Positions 50,467 to 61,689 are shown, counted from the stretch's first letter. The stretch is 64,000 bases of DNA from Batillaria attramentaria (GCA_018292915.2 JACVVK020000039.1:1081501-1145500), one strand, 5' to 3'. Made by a program: numbers and translations. The notes: generated from the sequence alone by a model not told the origin.

Positions 50467-51866
50467 TTAGTTGCTGCTGATGTCCACACCATTTCCAGTG
50501 TAAGCAGCAACCAGCTTTGCCATCTGCTCCGCCCTTTTCTGCGTCTGTCGCTTCTGTTCGATGGCAATTTTTCGCACAGTCTCCTCATCAATGTTTTTGC
50601 AGACGAAGACTTTCGCAGTGTCAATTTTTCCCATGGGGTGGTTGCTAGCGTCTAGAGGGGTGTTCCTCATTCTGAAGCCGAAGCTGTACTCGTTACGAGT
50701 ACCAGACCCTCCGGGTCTGAACCTGTCTCTGACTGCCTGTGAGCGAACGCATAAGTATTTAAAGCAGTACAAAACTGGCATTGTCAGATAATGAAGAGCG
50801 TGTAACTAACTGAGGGCCCATGATGAGGGCCGTCATGTCTAGGTTCACAAATCATTCTGAGCTGTTTTGGTGGTGTCTTACATCGTATTATTCACGCACA
50901 TGCACTTTCCACCCCCTCCCCCCCAACACCCCATCTACACCCCCCCTCCCCCACTCTTCGCCAGCTTCTGTGGTGTTCCTCCCAGGTCATGGTTACAACC
51001 CACAGGGGGCTTGGAAGCTGGGACAATTTTTATCATGCATGATAGTGAGGATAAGGGTGATGGTTTGTTGATGCTGTGGAGGTGTATGTAGTTGGGGACT
51101 GCGTGACAGGGCCGCATTCCTTTCATAAACATCCCGGCGTTAACCAGGCTCGGGAACTACGGCACCGGCGATGTCAGCCATGTAATCATCCACATCATGA
51201 GATGTGTCTTAAAAAGGGGAAAGCACGTTGGTGAATCTCGGCTGTGGCAATAGCCTCCCAAAAGGGCCCATAGCACACCTGCTCTGGGTGGGAGCCGATC
51301 TAGGTAAAAAAAAAAAAAAAAAAAAAATCCGCCTGCCTCAGCTGGGACTCGAACCTGGGTCTCCCGGTCCATGGTCCGAAGTGCTAACCACTACGCTAGG
51401 GACCCGTTATATGCACATTTTCAGCCTCACAAACTAAACTTAAATGCTGCCATAAAACAAACAAAGGGCTCAACTCAAAGCGAAACCAGGCATCAGCTTA
51501 AGTGTTGCGGTCACTCGCTGTGAAGAAGAGCTTTGGGTAGTTTGATATTTTTGTTTTGGCACAGCCAGAGACGTCAGTGTTTTCATTGTATGATTTGTAT
51601 CGCTTCCAAATTTCTCATCTACTCATCACTGTTTTGATCATACACGCGCATTCACAAGCTCAGCTAAATGTTGTTTTCTGTCAGCCCAACTAATCTTGGG
51701 ATATTCACATTCATGAAAACTGTAACTGAAATCGATTTCGTCAATCGTTTTCATTTTCAATTAAACAGACAAATGGACAAACAGAAAAATGTCAATAACT
51801 ACTCACAGGGCGAAATGTTGGTGAAGCCAGCTTGAAAATCCAGTTTAGACAACGGAAGATCACCAT
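50467..51866 (-). CDS. Hypothetical two-exon small protein
   Basis: Proposed exons 51866-51807 and 50736-50467 give 109 aa. The donor is CCCT then GTGAGT (51806), the acceptor TTCGCTCACAG (50737), phase 0. Exon 1 encodes MVIFRCLNWIFKLASPTFRP, partly hydrophobic, and may alternatively be noncoding. Exon 2 encodes the more convincing part: an Arg/Gly-rich start (VRDRFRPGGSGTRNEYSFGF), a strand-like KVFVCKNID, then a long amphipathic helix (ETVRKIAIEQKRQTQKRAEQ). An internal MGK lies at NHPMGKID. The strand-then-helix layout loosely recalls the 24.1-kb ORF, though no residue-level homology is clear. Not recognised. It sits on the same strand as most of the Met-Gly ORFs and 2 kb downstream of one of them. 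Confidence 0.4.
50955..51405 (-). repeat. SINE family B copy
   Basis: Minus strand: 'gtagtggttagcacttcgga', 'ccatggaccgggagaccc', 'aggttcgagtcccagctgag', then the full family body including 'gttaacgccgggatgtttat', 'ggaatgcggccctgtcac' and an end near 'gaggaacaccacagaagctg'. Confidence 0.88.
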
Positions 51867-52135
51867 GCTGCAGGCATGCAGGTTGTAGAAGATCTACGCA
51901 AAACCCAATAAGCCATGATGATTTAACCTGCAGTAACATTTCGCTAGACCAAGTCATGACGGATAGTTAAATGTTAGCCATTAATTGAAAGGGTTTCGGG
52001 TACAATATTCATAATGTGTTTTGTAGATGAAAACAGTACAAAATGTAAACACAATAAGCAACCTCCAGTCAACCGAACATCTGATTTCGCTCATTGCAAC
52101 AAACGACAAACTTCAAAACTTGTTTTGCTTCTTCT

Positions 52136-52140
<5 letters not shown>

Positions 52141-52173
<33 letters not shown>
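52141..52173. repeat. (CT)n microsatellite
   Basis: About 16 CT units. Confidence 0.95.
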
Positions 52174-52175
<2 letters not shown>

Positions 52176-52457
52176 AAGTGCGCCGTGTGCTGTTCCACAG
52201 TTCAGAAACATTAAACCTACCTCAGAAAATCGTAAGAGGTTGTAAAACTGGCAGACAAGTAGATGAGCATGTTGGCTCCATCTCTTGGTTGGATTTTCTG
52301 TATTTCCAACAGAATTCATTTTAGTGTAGAACAGTTCTCGATTTTGTTGGTTTGTGATTTCACAGCTATGTGTTTGTCTTTGCGCACACTTTAGAAACAC
52401 TACAAAGGTCCGTTGGCATTAGTTTCAGCTGACACTGTAACTGGATCTACCTGCTAA

Positions 52458-52760
52458 CTAGTAATTCGAGAACTCTCTTGGAAGTCGTGTGGGATTTCCA
52501 GCATTTGATTTGAAACTTGCAACAGGGTGGGTCATTTCGGCATCCATGACTGCTTTCAGCATTCTAAGGCAATTCTGTGTGTGTCTTTCTGAAAATTCTT
52601 TTGAAAAGGTTGCAGGATCATCACCAACATAATCAAAGCAATGGACGGATGCGCACTTTATGTTTGGCGTTTCATGTTTGAATGCCTCCGTTCCACTTAG
52701 AGTTTTCAGTTCAGGTTGTTGTTGGGGTTGTTGTTCAGGTTCGGATTGTCGTTGGCCCAT
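52458..52760 (-). CDS. Hypothetical Gln/Pro-rich small protein with N-myristoylation motif (MG family, member 4)
   Basis: A 100-aa ORF, not recognised. It starts MGQRQS (fits M-G-x-x-x-S), continues with a Gln/Pro-rich segment (EPEQQPQQQPELK), then a Cys-containing strand (NIKCASVHCFDYVGDD) and a probable helix (FSKEFSERHTQNCLRMLKAV); it ends REFSNY. The coding exon follows a textbook acceptor (CATTTCCTTCCCATTGCAG, exon start 52807), 47 bases before the ATG. A tiny upstream ORF (MPSA) lies in that leader. A matching TATA promoter and first exon with a GTAAG donor lie at about 53.4 kb, giving a 548-bp intron. This is the most complete gene model of the group. Confidence 0.5.
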   Translation of the reverse strand: MGQRQSEPEQQPQQQPELKTLSGTEAFKHETPNIKCASVHCFDYVGDDPATFSKEFSERHTQNCLRMLKAVMDAEMTHPVASFKSNAGNPTRLPREFSNY

Positions 52761-53355
52761 ATTGCCGCAATAACCTCCCTTAGGCTTACGCTGAGGGCAT
52801 GTTGAAACTGCAATGGGAAGGAAATGAAATGAGCAAGGAATACAATCATGCATACTCTTTGGTCTTACTCAGTGCGCGCAAACTCTCGCGCATCATGTCC
52901 CTCAGCAAAGATAGCCAGCTGAGCTGTTGTGCGCTTCGAGCTGCGGGAAGGTAAAATTTATTTCACCGAAATATTTGTAAACAAACAAATTTCCAGAGAA
53001 TTTCTCCCAAAATGTTTATAATCATGTAAAAAGAATAAATAAATAAATAAACTACAGAAAGAGTGTAATAAATTGTTATGGACAGTTCAAATGAATGTTA
53101 TCAATAGCACACACGTGTATTTTTATTATAAAAGATGACAAAGAAAGGTATGTGTGTTTTGAAACTGAAAAACATTCTAACATTTGTACTGATAATACGT
53201 GTAGTTTCCTGCTATTGACCGAAGAGCTTCGTTGAATTTTTGAACTCTTTAAAGCATAAAATCAACATAGTTACAAAATTAAACATTTCAGTGACGAAGA
53301 CTTGCAGAAAGAAAACACAGAAAGAACGAAAACAAGAGAACGCAAGACCTCTTAC

Positions 53356-53416
53356 ACAGCCTGAAGAAAACGTTCCTCCTGGTAGCGTCGATACTGTGCG
53401 TGATGAGCCTTATATA
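53356..53416 (-). promoter_or_regulatory. Candidate TATA promoter and noncoding first exon for the 52.5-kb gene
   Basis: On the minus strand GCTATATAAGG (53416-53409) is followed, at the usual ~25-30 bp, by a presumed start site and a short leader ending GCTGT then GTAAGAGG (donor at 53355). The next good acceptor downstream is the one before the MGQRQS ORF. A second TATA-like site (CTTATATGC near 53890) with a GTAAAA donor is an alternative. Confidence 0.4.
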
Positions 53417-53929
53417 GCACCTAATGTATGCCTCTTCCAGTTCTCCTCAGTTCTGGTTGCACCGTCATGACATCATCTTGTGTGTATATTAGTAACATGC
53501 AAATTGTATGTTTTCATGACCCAACGTCCATAGTTACTGGCTTGTCTAATTTTATCAGGTACACACAGCAAAAGATAGTGACTTAGTCATTGATTTGCGT
53601 CCGATACCCTGGTCCATTAGGCATACACTGTACGAGGAAATTACGCTCTACCTGGTAACAATGTCGCCTTGATTCCGTCTGGTGGTCCTACACATCACTG
53701 ACTTATTGTCGATTGTTCCTGAGAAATGTTGAACGCGTAAAGTAAACACGGAGCTTGCATGGAAACACAGATCCTTAAGTAGGTCTCTTTCTTTGTATCT
53801 CCGTGATCGATTGCGACACATTTACCCTCTAGTGGTTTTACCTCAGTGAGGCCGGCGGCCAAGGCCGGCCATAGCCAAGAGAGCATATAAGTTATCGTCA
53901 CGATTACAATTTCTTGTTGGTTATTTACA

Positions 53930-54030
53930 CCGGGGGGGGGGGGGGGGGGACTAGTATCAGAGCTGCCAGTCTTTGCTTGGGGAGGCGAAGCGCGGGTGTG
54001 TGTGTGTGTGGGGGGGGGGGCGGGGGGGTC
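53930..54030. repeat. G-run and (GT)n low-complexity region
   Basis: G runs at 53933-53949 and 54010-54027 with a short (GT)n between; unstable, assembly-prone sequence. Confidence 0.9.
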
Positions 54031-54119
54031 TAGTTGCCAGATTGCGAGCCGGGTCTATTCCTCAGAAAACACAGCCACGTGTACTTGTGCAAGCACTGAG
54101 TTATATTGCAGGACTGTGT

Positions 54120-54240
54120 CCGCTGAATGTAGGTCGCATGACGCGGCAAGGCGGTAAAACGGCCAGCACAAAGATTTGGCGCAAAGCCGGAATTCGAACT
54201 CAGTCATGACCCAAACATCGAAAACTCACTGCCTTACCTG
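54120..54240 (-). repeat. SINE family C fragment
   Basis: Minus strand 'gagttcgaattccggctttg', 'cgccaaatctttgtgctggc', 'cgttttaccgcc': head-body junction of the family. Confidence 0.55.
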
Positions 54241-54284
54241 TTCGTGTAACCCAGCTCCCCACGGCAACCACTTGCGAATCTGAC

Positions 54285-54405
<121 letters not shown>

Positions 54406-54409
54406 TTTA

Positions 54410-55560
54410 GTATCACAAATAAGTCTGACGTGAAGGAATTGATAGCGTTCTGTAAGTTTATATCGGCAGATATCGTCTTCCACAAATATATGTATTTCTG
54501 ATTCAACAAACATGTACCACAACAACAGGAATGTACACGAAGTATGTAATATTTCTACTTAAGAATACTGAATAATCTACGATAATTTAAAATACAGACC
54601 AAATGCAATGTGCTTGATGTTTATATGAATATTCTCAGCAAAAGAAAAACAAAACTCACTGTTTTCTTCTTGGTTTAGAGCGGCTTAACACAGATGTGTT
54701 TAACAGAATTTGTTCGGTGTTAGTGCCTCGCAGTTTACACGGACATAAAACAAGCGCAGAACCAAACTAAGAAGCCTTAGAAACAAAACTGATCAACTGT
54801 CAACTACCATTGTATTGTATTGTATCGTTTCTGAGCTACCATAAAATGTCACAGTAAAGCCACGGTCAGCTAGCAGGTTGATCAGAACGACACAGCGCTT
54901 TCCACAACCACGTATAGGCGATTAATCTCCGCCCAAGGCAAACAAGGGGCAGATTAGCGAGCTGAAGTGCTGTTTTTATCTCCCCTGAGATCCTACCAAG
55001 CGAGAAAAATGCACCAGCCTCAAACAGCAATCTGCCGTCACTCAGCGCTCTAAATCTGTGGTCAGTGCTCGGTCCACTGGCCACTAGTATTTAGCTTTAC
55101 TCGCTCTTGTGGCTAAATATGTGTATGATATTTAAAGTGGCTTGAGACCATGCTAGGTCGGTGCCGATTTTGCGCTAAAGCGGGTATTCTGTATGGGACC
55201 GGGAAATGTCCTGCCTTTATTTAGTGCCCGTCAGCTGGTCGAAATTAGCGAAACAAATGGTATATTTTCTTCTGCGTACTGGTTACTCGCTCTTCGCTAG
55301 CCTTTTAACAATAACAACAACAGCATGAGCGCTCAACAGTAACAAGAGCAACAGCAGCAGCATACGATTATGTGCCTCTCTAGACGTCAACAAACTGTTC
55401 GGATACATCAGCAACAACACAATTCACTAACACAAATCATTTTCGCAGAAAACTCCACGCGGCCCTGAAAAAAAATGCCAAACACTAAGAGTTCAAACGA
55501 TGTGTTTTCTCGAGAACTAATTTTTCTTCATTGTTTAAAACATTTTTCTAGACATAAACG
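54410..55560. other. Stretch without a recognised gene
   Basis: A 72-codon minus-strand ORF (55084-54866, MASGPSTDHRFRALSDGRLL start) has a donor-like GTAGGA after FFSLG and could be a first coding exon; there is no second exon to support it. Otherwise (CAA)n-like runs only. Confidence 0.3.
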
Positions 55561-55564
55561 CCGG

Positions 55565-55640
55565 GTGGGTGGGTGGGTGGGTGTTTGGGAGTTTAACGTT
55601 CTTCTCCACCACACACAGGTGATACCAAAACCGGTTTCAT
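55565..55640 (-). repeat. SINE family C 3'-end fragment
   Basis: Minus strand 'ggtatcacctgtgtgtggtg', 'gagaagaacgttaaactccc', then (CACC)n tail; matches the 3' end of the 49.9-kb copy. Confidence 0.6.
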
Positions 55641-55775
55641 ATAAACTCATTCATAATTTTCACTTTATTTTGGGGTATGCGTGTAATCGCATGTGCTGAA
55701 TTGAGTGATAGCTGTTGGCAGATAATTATTCACAAACTAGTGTCTGGAAGCGAAACTTGCTTAACGCCTCTTTAA

Positions 55776-56012
55776 ATCCCACCGCACCAAAGTCGAGAGA
55801 AAGTGACTGCCGAGATTGCTCAAGACAGACCTGGACTGGGTCCAGCTGCTAACGTTAAGGAACATACTCTGTTGATCCCTGACCCACGCACATTGACTTT
55901 CTCTGCAACACAGCTATTTGAAATCGACAAGCCGTCATTCACTTGGATACAGAACAAGAGCGACACCTCAGATGTGGCCTGTATGAAGTGTGAGTTGTGT
56001 TCCGGAGGTTAG
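55776..56012 (+). CDS. Hypothetical ORF, possible terminal exon
   Basis: Open from 55776 to a stop at 56010-56012 with no internal ATG near its start, so if real it is a last exon. The composition is protein-like (AEIAQDRPGLGPAANVKEH, LFEIDKPSFTWIQNKS) and it ends in a Cys-rich CMKCELCSGG (CxxCxxC). I found no convincing acceptor. Not recognised. Confidence 0.2.
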   Translation: MPPHQSREKVTAEIAQDRPGLGPAANVKEHTLLIPDPRTLTFSATQLFEIDKPSFTWIQNKSDTSDVACMKCELCSGG

Positions 56013-56067
56013 AAAGACGCAGTAGGTTGTTTGAGAAGGAGGAACCTGAAATTGCTGCTAAGAAAGT

Positions 56068-56304
56068 TCAAGTTGTTGGCAAAAACATAAGACGGTACCA
56101 TAAGTAGGTGTTGTCTTTGGTGATGTGCACTGTCCAGTACTGAGAAGTGTGAACACAAGGTTTCCAATTGCTGTCAAAGTGGAGTATATGTGGAGTATAT
56201 GTGGAGTATATGTGGAGTATATGTGGAGTGTATGTGGAGTTTCCATTTGACACATTGGTGACACGGCTTAGTCTGCGGGCTAATTGAGAAGAAACTCCAC
56301 CCAT
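56068..56304 (-). CDS. Hypothetical small protein with N-myristoylation motif (MG family, member 5), containing a minisatellite
   Basis: A 78-aa ORF starting MGGVSS (fits M-G-x-x-x-S), then a basic stretch (QLARRLSRVTNVSNGNS). Residues ~27-45 are encoded by about five copies of an 11-bp tandem repeat (GTGGAGTATAT on the plus strand, 56182-56240). As 11 is not a multiple of three, the frame rotates through the repeat and still stays open. The ATG lies five bases after a good acceptor (TTTCTTGTTGTCAAACAG, exon start 56309), the layout of the other members. The C-terminal half after the repeat may be out of its original frame. Not recognised. Confidence 0.38.
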   Translation of the reverse strand: MGGVSSQLARRLSRVTNVSNGNSTYTPHILHIYSTYTPHILHFDSNWKPCVHTSQYWTVHITKDNTYLWYRLMFLPTT

Positions 56305-56692
56305 GTCCTCTGTTTGACAACAAGAAAGGTAACTATGTTATTCTTTTCTCTGTTCTCCATCTCCAAACAGGTTTGACGGTTTAAAACGTGTCTTTGCAAT
56401 TTGATCGACTCATTCAAAGATCAAAGGAGTATGCAGTTGCAATTTGTCAAATTCTAGAAACAGTTCCGAAAATTATCCATTTCTTGTTGGACTGTCACAT
56501 GTAGCAATAGGTTCTGGTACTGTTGTTGTTGTTGTTGTTGGGTGGTTCACTTTGCTTCCATGGCCTTTTTATGCCACGCAGTTGATCGTTTCATTGTCAT
56601 CACCAGAGACTACAGTTTGTCCAGTTCGCATGGCCTGTTAGCGCCAATGTACAAATATTTTCTTTTTTATATATATCTACAGACACCTGAGA

Positions 56693-57060
56693 ACAAGTCA
56701 AGTGAAGTTTATTTTATTCCCATCCTCTGGGAGCATAAGAAAACAAAACCAAGACTCCGTGAAAGACCAGCCTGAAGCACTCACTACCTGTCCCCAAAGA
56801 AACCCACCACTATGCCTGTGATGTGGCAATGCCCCGGACAACCCCACTGCCGTAAAATCTACCTGTACGCGCGTGGCCTCAAAGCTCACATCCCCACGTG
56901 CAAGCACGCGCAGAAACGCCGCGTCAGTTACAGCGATGCTCTCAACACCATGTTGGATATCGTGCAGCACTCTGAGGACACCCAGCGCGGGAACATCACC
57001 ATGTCACGTGACGGGCTGGAAACTTTCCGCAAGGACAAGCCAGCGCTTGAGAGAATATGA
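56693..57060 (+). CDS. Hypothetical small protein with C2HC zinc-finger-like motif
   Basis: The exon begins at an acceptor (TTTTTTATATATATCTACAG, exon start 56693); the ATG is at 56812, giving 82 aa. Residues 7-29 contain Cys-x5-Cys-x12-His-x3-Cys (CPGQPHC ... GLKAHIPTC), compatible with a zinc-binding finger whose last ligand is Cys. A polar helical segment (SDALNTMLDIVQHSED) and an end at KPALERI follow. In a neighbouring frame the stop is followed by an acidic stretch (EYDDDDDLPC) open to 57118, suggesting either a frameshifted C-terminus or chance. It is divergent from the Met-Gly ORF at 56.3 kb, 0.4 kb away. Not recognised; DNA- or protein-binding is only a guess. Confidence 0.4.
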
Positions 57061-57119
57061 TGACGATGACGACCTGCCCTGCACGTCCAGCTCGGAGTTC
57101 AGAACTCAACCCCAGTAAT

Positions 57120-58130
57120 CCACCTCAAGACTCAGAGAGGTGGCCTGCCGGCGTGCTGAGAGCACGTGGTGTTTCGCCGGGCTGAGTTCTGAACTGCGTC
57201 AGCAGGTTTTGTTTGGTGGACAAACGTTTAGAACTTACGAAGCTTTTGTGGAGGAGAACCTCCGTCCCCTGTTTCTGTGACTGACTTCTTGATCTCGGCC
57301 TCTGTTCAGCGTGGATTGTGGACAAAATGTTGACGTTTTAAGGCGTCCAAAAAGAAAGTCAGGGGCAGTACTATTTTGGAGACTACACCGGACCATGCCA
57401 CGACAGTCGGCGCAAGCGTGCGTAATACAGACTCAAACGGCAAAAGTGGCTAGGTCACTGACTCAGTGGCAAAGATCTTCAGCTTCCTCCCGTCAACCTC
57501 AACAATGGACTGTAGTCGATGCATCAACGGAAAACTGACCGTGTAAGCTGTCATATATAGCAGATCAAAGGAGCTAATGCTACCATTTTTTAATGTTCAC
57601 AGATCGTTCTGATCTGTTTTCATGGTAACTATCATCACATCACTTAGACACCTGGACAGTGACAGCGTCTGTAATGCTGGCACTGAGCCAACAGAAGCGT
57701 ACTCGATGATGCGGCGACCACACTGAGCGCTCCAGTAGTGTAACAACAGTCTTGAACGTTCGACCGCTCGCGCAGAGTGTAAACAACATTGTATTTCATT
57801 CAGAGCTGTACTTATCATCGAGATAGAGTATTTCGAGCGTACAGGCACACTACCGAGTGAAACTTATCCAAAACATAAGCTGGCTTAACAAAGATGGAAT
57901 TAGCAAAGAGCTTAGCTGACGTGCTGGTGGTCTTAGAACCAGTTAGACCCGTTTAAAATTTGACAGTCTAGCCGTAATGCATGTAGGCTTCTAGTGCTAG
58001 TTTAAAACAAAAAGTATGCAGAGAAAGGTATCTTTAGTACAAGTATTTTGCACAGCTCCATGGCTCCAAGTTCATAATGCCACAACACGATTGTATGATT
58101 GTGGATTGTCGGTTCTCTGTGTAGTGTACG
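57120..58130. other. Stretch without a recognised gene
   Basis: Short ORFs only (for example 57848-57597 minus). No domain, repeat family or splice context I can defend. Confidence 0.35.
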
Positions 58131-58132
58131 GA

Positions 58133-58133
<1 letters not shown>

Positions 58134-58204
<71 letters not shown>
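58134..58204. repeat. (GT)n microsatellite
   Basis: About 35 GT units. Confidence 0.98.
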
Positions 58205-58206
<2 letters not shown>

Positions 58207-59125
58207 CATTTGATATGGACATATAAAATATAATTATGGCATACCGAGCGCATACTGAGGCAATCATGATTTTGGACTGCTCTGCATTCACGATCATGTA
58301 CACCGGAACGTACAAAAGGCGTCGCTAAACTACAGTACATGATGTATTATGAATACATCGCTGCATGTTTCCACACTTACACAAAGAATAATTGTGTGAT
58401 TCTCTCGCGTGAGTAGCACTGGCACTTTATTATCGCGATACGGGGTCAGGGGAAATAATCTTAAAAACCACTCATGAATCGTTCTGCACGGTCCTGTTAC
58501 CTCCCTTTAACGGACTAGCCATCCAGTACTCGTGCACTTGTTTAACCAGTAATATGCAGGAGAGGGAATCGCATTTTTTTTTTTTAAAGCCTAGGGGAAG
58601 GAACCCCTGTTAGAATCTACAACAATTGTATCACTACAGTTGTTTCCCTTAATACTATACAAGTTCAATTCCTTCTGTTCTTTGACCTCTTTCTCTCCTA
58701 CCTGTCCAGGCAAAAAAAAGTGAAAAAAACCCTGAAGGGGGGGGGGGGGGGGGTTGCCCGGCCCAAACACCCAAAAACCAAACGAATAAACGAACACATT
58801 TCTTACACACCTGTCTTACTAGTTATAAAATTGTGGACTTGGAAACAGGAAACAGATTTTCCGTTTTTGCCTTATCGATAAATTTAAAACGGCGGGAAAG
58901 TGATGCACAATACGCAGTTATTTTGGTGACGCGGCAGCAGTCAATAATTCGATTAATCCGTACCAGCTGTCGCCTGATTTCACACTAGGCTTCGCGGGTC
59001 GTGTCATCAGAAATCGATAATGTGTGTCAGCACAAGCTGACATACCATGATTACTCACTGCATAATGCATTTTTTTTTTATTTACCGGCTTCATCAGCCT
59101 TCGTATGTGACTTGTAGTAAGACTG
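58205..59125. other. Stretch without a recognised gene
   Basis: No gene seen; a T run at 58574-58584 and a G run at 58738-58753. Confidence 0.35.
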
Positions 59126-59670
59126 GAAAAACGGGTAATATCACGTCTGAAAAACGGGTAATATCACGTCTGAAAAACGGGTAATATCACGTCTGAAAAG
59201 CGGGTAATATCACGTCTGAAAGACGGGTAATATCACGTCTGAAAAGCGGGTAATATCACGTCTGAAAGACGGGTAATATCACGTCTGAAAAGCGGGTAAT
59301 ATCACGTCTGAAAGACGGGTAATATCACGTCTGAAAAACGGGTAATATCATGTCTGAAAAAACGGGTAATATCATGTCTGAACGACGGGTAATATCACGT
59401 CTGAAAGACGGGTAATATCACGTCTGAAAGACGGGTAATATCACGTCTGAAAGACGGGTAATATCATGTCTGAAAGACGGGTAATATCATGTCTGAAAAA
59501 CGGGTAATATCACGTCTGAAAGACGGGTAATATCACGTCTGAAAGACGGGTAATATCACGTCTGAAAGACGGGTAATATCACGTCTGAAAGACGGGTAAT
59601 ATCACGTCTGAAAGACGGGTAATATCATGTCTGAAAAACGGGTAATATCATGTCTGAACGACGGGTAACT
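59126..59670. repeat. 23-bp minisatellite, about 23 copies
   Basis: Head-to-tail copies of GGTAATATCACGTCTGAAAA plus ACG, with variants CACG/CATG and AAAAA/AAAGA/AACGA distributed in blocks. As 23 is not a multiple of three, no long ORF results. Confidence 0.97.
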
Positions 59671-59765
59671 TGATATCATGTCTTTGTTTTCTTGTTTTAT
59701 CCTGTGGCCTTGGGGAATAACGGCGTTTCTCTGTCGTCTCCCTCGGGCTACAAAAACTACCTTAT

Positions 59766-60054
59766 CACCGACTCCCGTAGTGTAGTGGTTTGCACTTCGG
59801 ACCGTGGACCGGGAGACCCGGGTTCGAGTCCCAGCCGAGGCGAACGGGATTTGTCCTAGCTAGGTCGGCTCCTGCCCGAAGTGGGTGTGCTATGGGTCCA
59901 GTGGGATGGTTGTTGCCACATCCATAGCATCATCATACCACCATCCTCACCCTCATCATCATGCATAATACAAATTGCCCCAGCTTCCGAGCAATCGGCT
60001 GATTCAGCCTGGGAGGAACACCACTGGAACTGGCAAAGAGTTGGGGCAGCAAAG

Positions 60055-60085
<31 letters not shown>

Positions 60086-60090
60086 CAAAA
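59766..60090 (+). repeat. SINE family B copy with (CAA)n tail
   Basis: tRNA-like head (GTAGTGTAGTGGTTTGCACT; GGTTCGAGTCCC), shortened body ('tccatagcatcatcatacca', 'tgccccagcttccgagc', 'ggcaaagagttggggcagc') and a tail of nine CAA units. The middle segment present in the 44.6-kb copy is missing. Confidence 0.88.
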
Positions 60091-60375
60091 ACCTCTACCA
60101 TACCCCCGAAAAGAAACCTGTAACAGTGTACTGTCATCGGTTTCATAGAACATGTACATCGTCACTTCCCTCAGAAGTTGAATAAAAGCAAAACATGAAA
60201 GAGAAAAGCCACGCTAAATCTTGTAGGTGATGCACTGGAGGTGCAGGTAAAACTGGTTGGTTCAGACAGAGAGACATGATGTACATCTCTGGTTCAGAGG
60301 AAACGTTCTTACGAAAATTTCTACAAGAATTCGGAAGAAAAGGAAGAAGAAGAAAAAAAAAAGATTAAAAAGAAG

Positions 60376-60378
<3 letters not shown>

Positions 60379-60456
<78 letters not shown>

Positions 60457-60477
60457 GCGGGGTGTGTGTTGCGGGGT

Positions 60478-60547
<70 letters not shown>
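60379..60547. repeat. Compound (GT)n-(GA)n microsatellite
   Basis: A long GT tract interrupted by two TGCGGGGT segments and followed by about 20 GA units. Confidence 0.97.
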
Positions 60548-60549
<2 letters not shown>

Positions 60550-60550
<1 letters not shown>

Positions 60551-61555
60551 TAGCGCGTGCCTCTCTAGTCTAGAGACATGATATACGTATCTCCAGTTCA
60601 CAGAACACATTCCTACCAACATTTCAAAAGGAATTCACCAAAAAAACATGCGTTTAAAAAAAAAAAGTTCCGATCTTCCCTACAGCGAATATAACGACGG
60701 AACGCACCAAACACACCGCCGTTCTAAGCCTGTTGTTTACATTGTGCAGCAAAACCAGATGTTTTGTGCGGTCTTTGTTGCCAGTACTGGATTATTCTGT
60801 TACTGCGTGAGCTGCCGGCTTGTGAAACTTACCTGCCATACACTCAGTAAGGGAAATCTTAGTACAGCATCGTCAAGGTAGAGAGGAGAACGTTACCTGA
60901 GAGTGATTTTCCGTCGGCATACGTCAATACTGTTGGCAGGAAGACCCAAACAAAATTATAAGACCATTACCTGTGGGTTTGGTTACCAGAATGCACCTGG
61001 AATTTCTGTGCCAGTTACACCGACTGTACTCTTGTTTCCGTCCACAAAAGAAAAGAAAATAAAGGAGAAGGAAGGAAGGAAGGAAGGAAGAAAATGGGAG
61101 AAAAGCTACTATGCACTAAGCTGAAGCAGTGTGTTCAGACGTGATACACACGGACACACTACGTACGTCACACCCGCCGGAGTCACACACCGCAGAAAAC
61201 AAAAGTTCACCACCCCCACCTCTCTCCCACGCTAAACTGAATCCACAGGTTGGGGGTTCCCTCACTGCCGGTTTGCCCGGTTTCGCTGTTCGTTTTCAGA
61301 ATCCAAAATACATGTGAAAACAACAAGAACAGCAGCAACAGCAACAACCACGATGAAAACAAGAACTCCCCCCCCCAAAAAAAAACAAAAAAAAAAAAAA
61401 CAAAAAAACCCCAAAAAAAACCCCAACAACAAACAAACAAACAAACAAACAAACAACAAACAAACAAACAAACAAAAACATAAAAAACAAACAAGAAAAA
61501 AAAAGACGACGGAACCATTTTTTTTTTAGCAGTCACCGCAACCGGAAAAAAATGT
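60550..61555. other. Stretch without a recognised gene
   Basis: A strong minus-strand donor (GGCAG then GTAAGT) at about 60832 could end a first exon. Otherwise A-rich and (AAAC)n low complexity at 61370-61500. Confidence 0.35.
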
Positions 61556-61586
61556 GTGCGTGCGTGCGTGCGTGCGTGCGTGTGTG

Positions 61587-61650
<64 letters not shown>
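61556..61650. repeat. (GTGC)n-(GT)n microsatellite
   Basis: Five TGCG units followed by about 35 GT units. Confidence 0.96.
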
Positions 61651-61653
<3 letters not shown>

Positions 61654-61689
61654 ACCTGTGTGATCGACCTGTCAGTTTCTCTAACCTAA

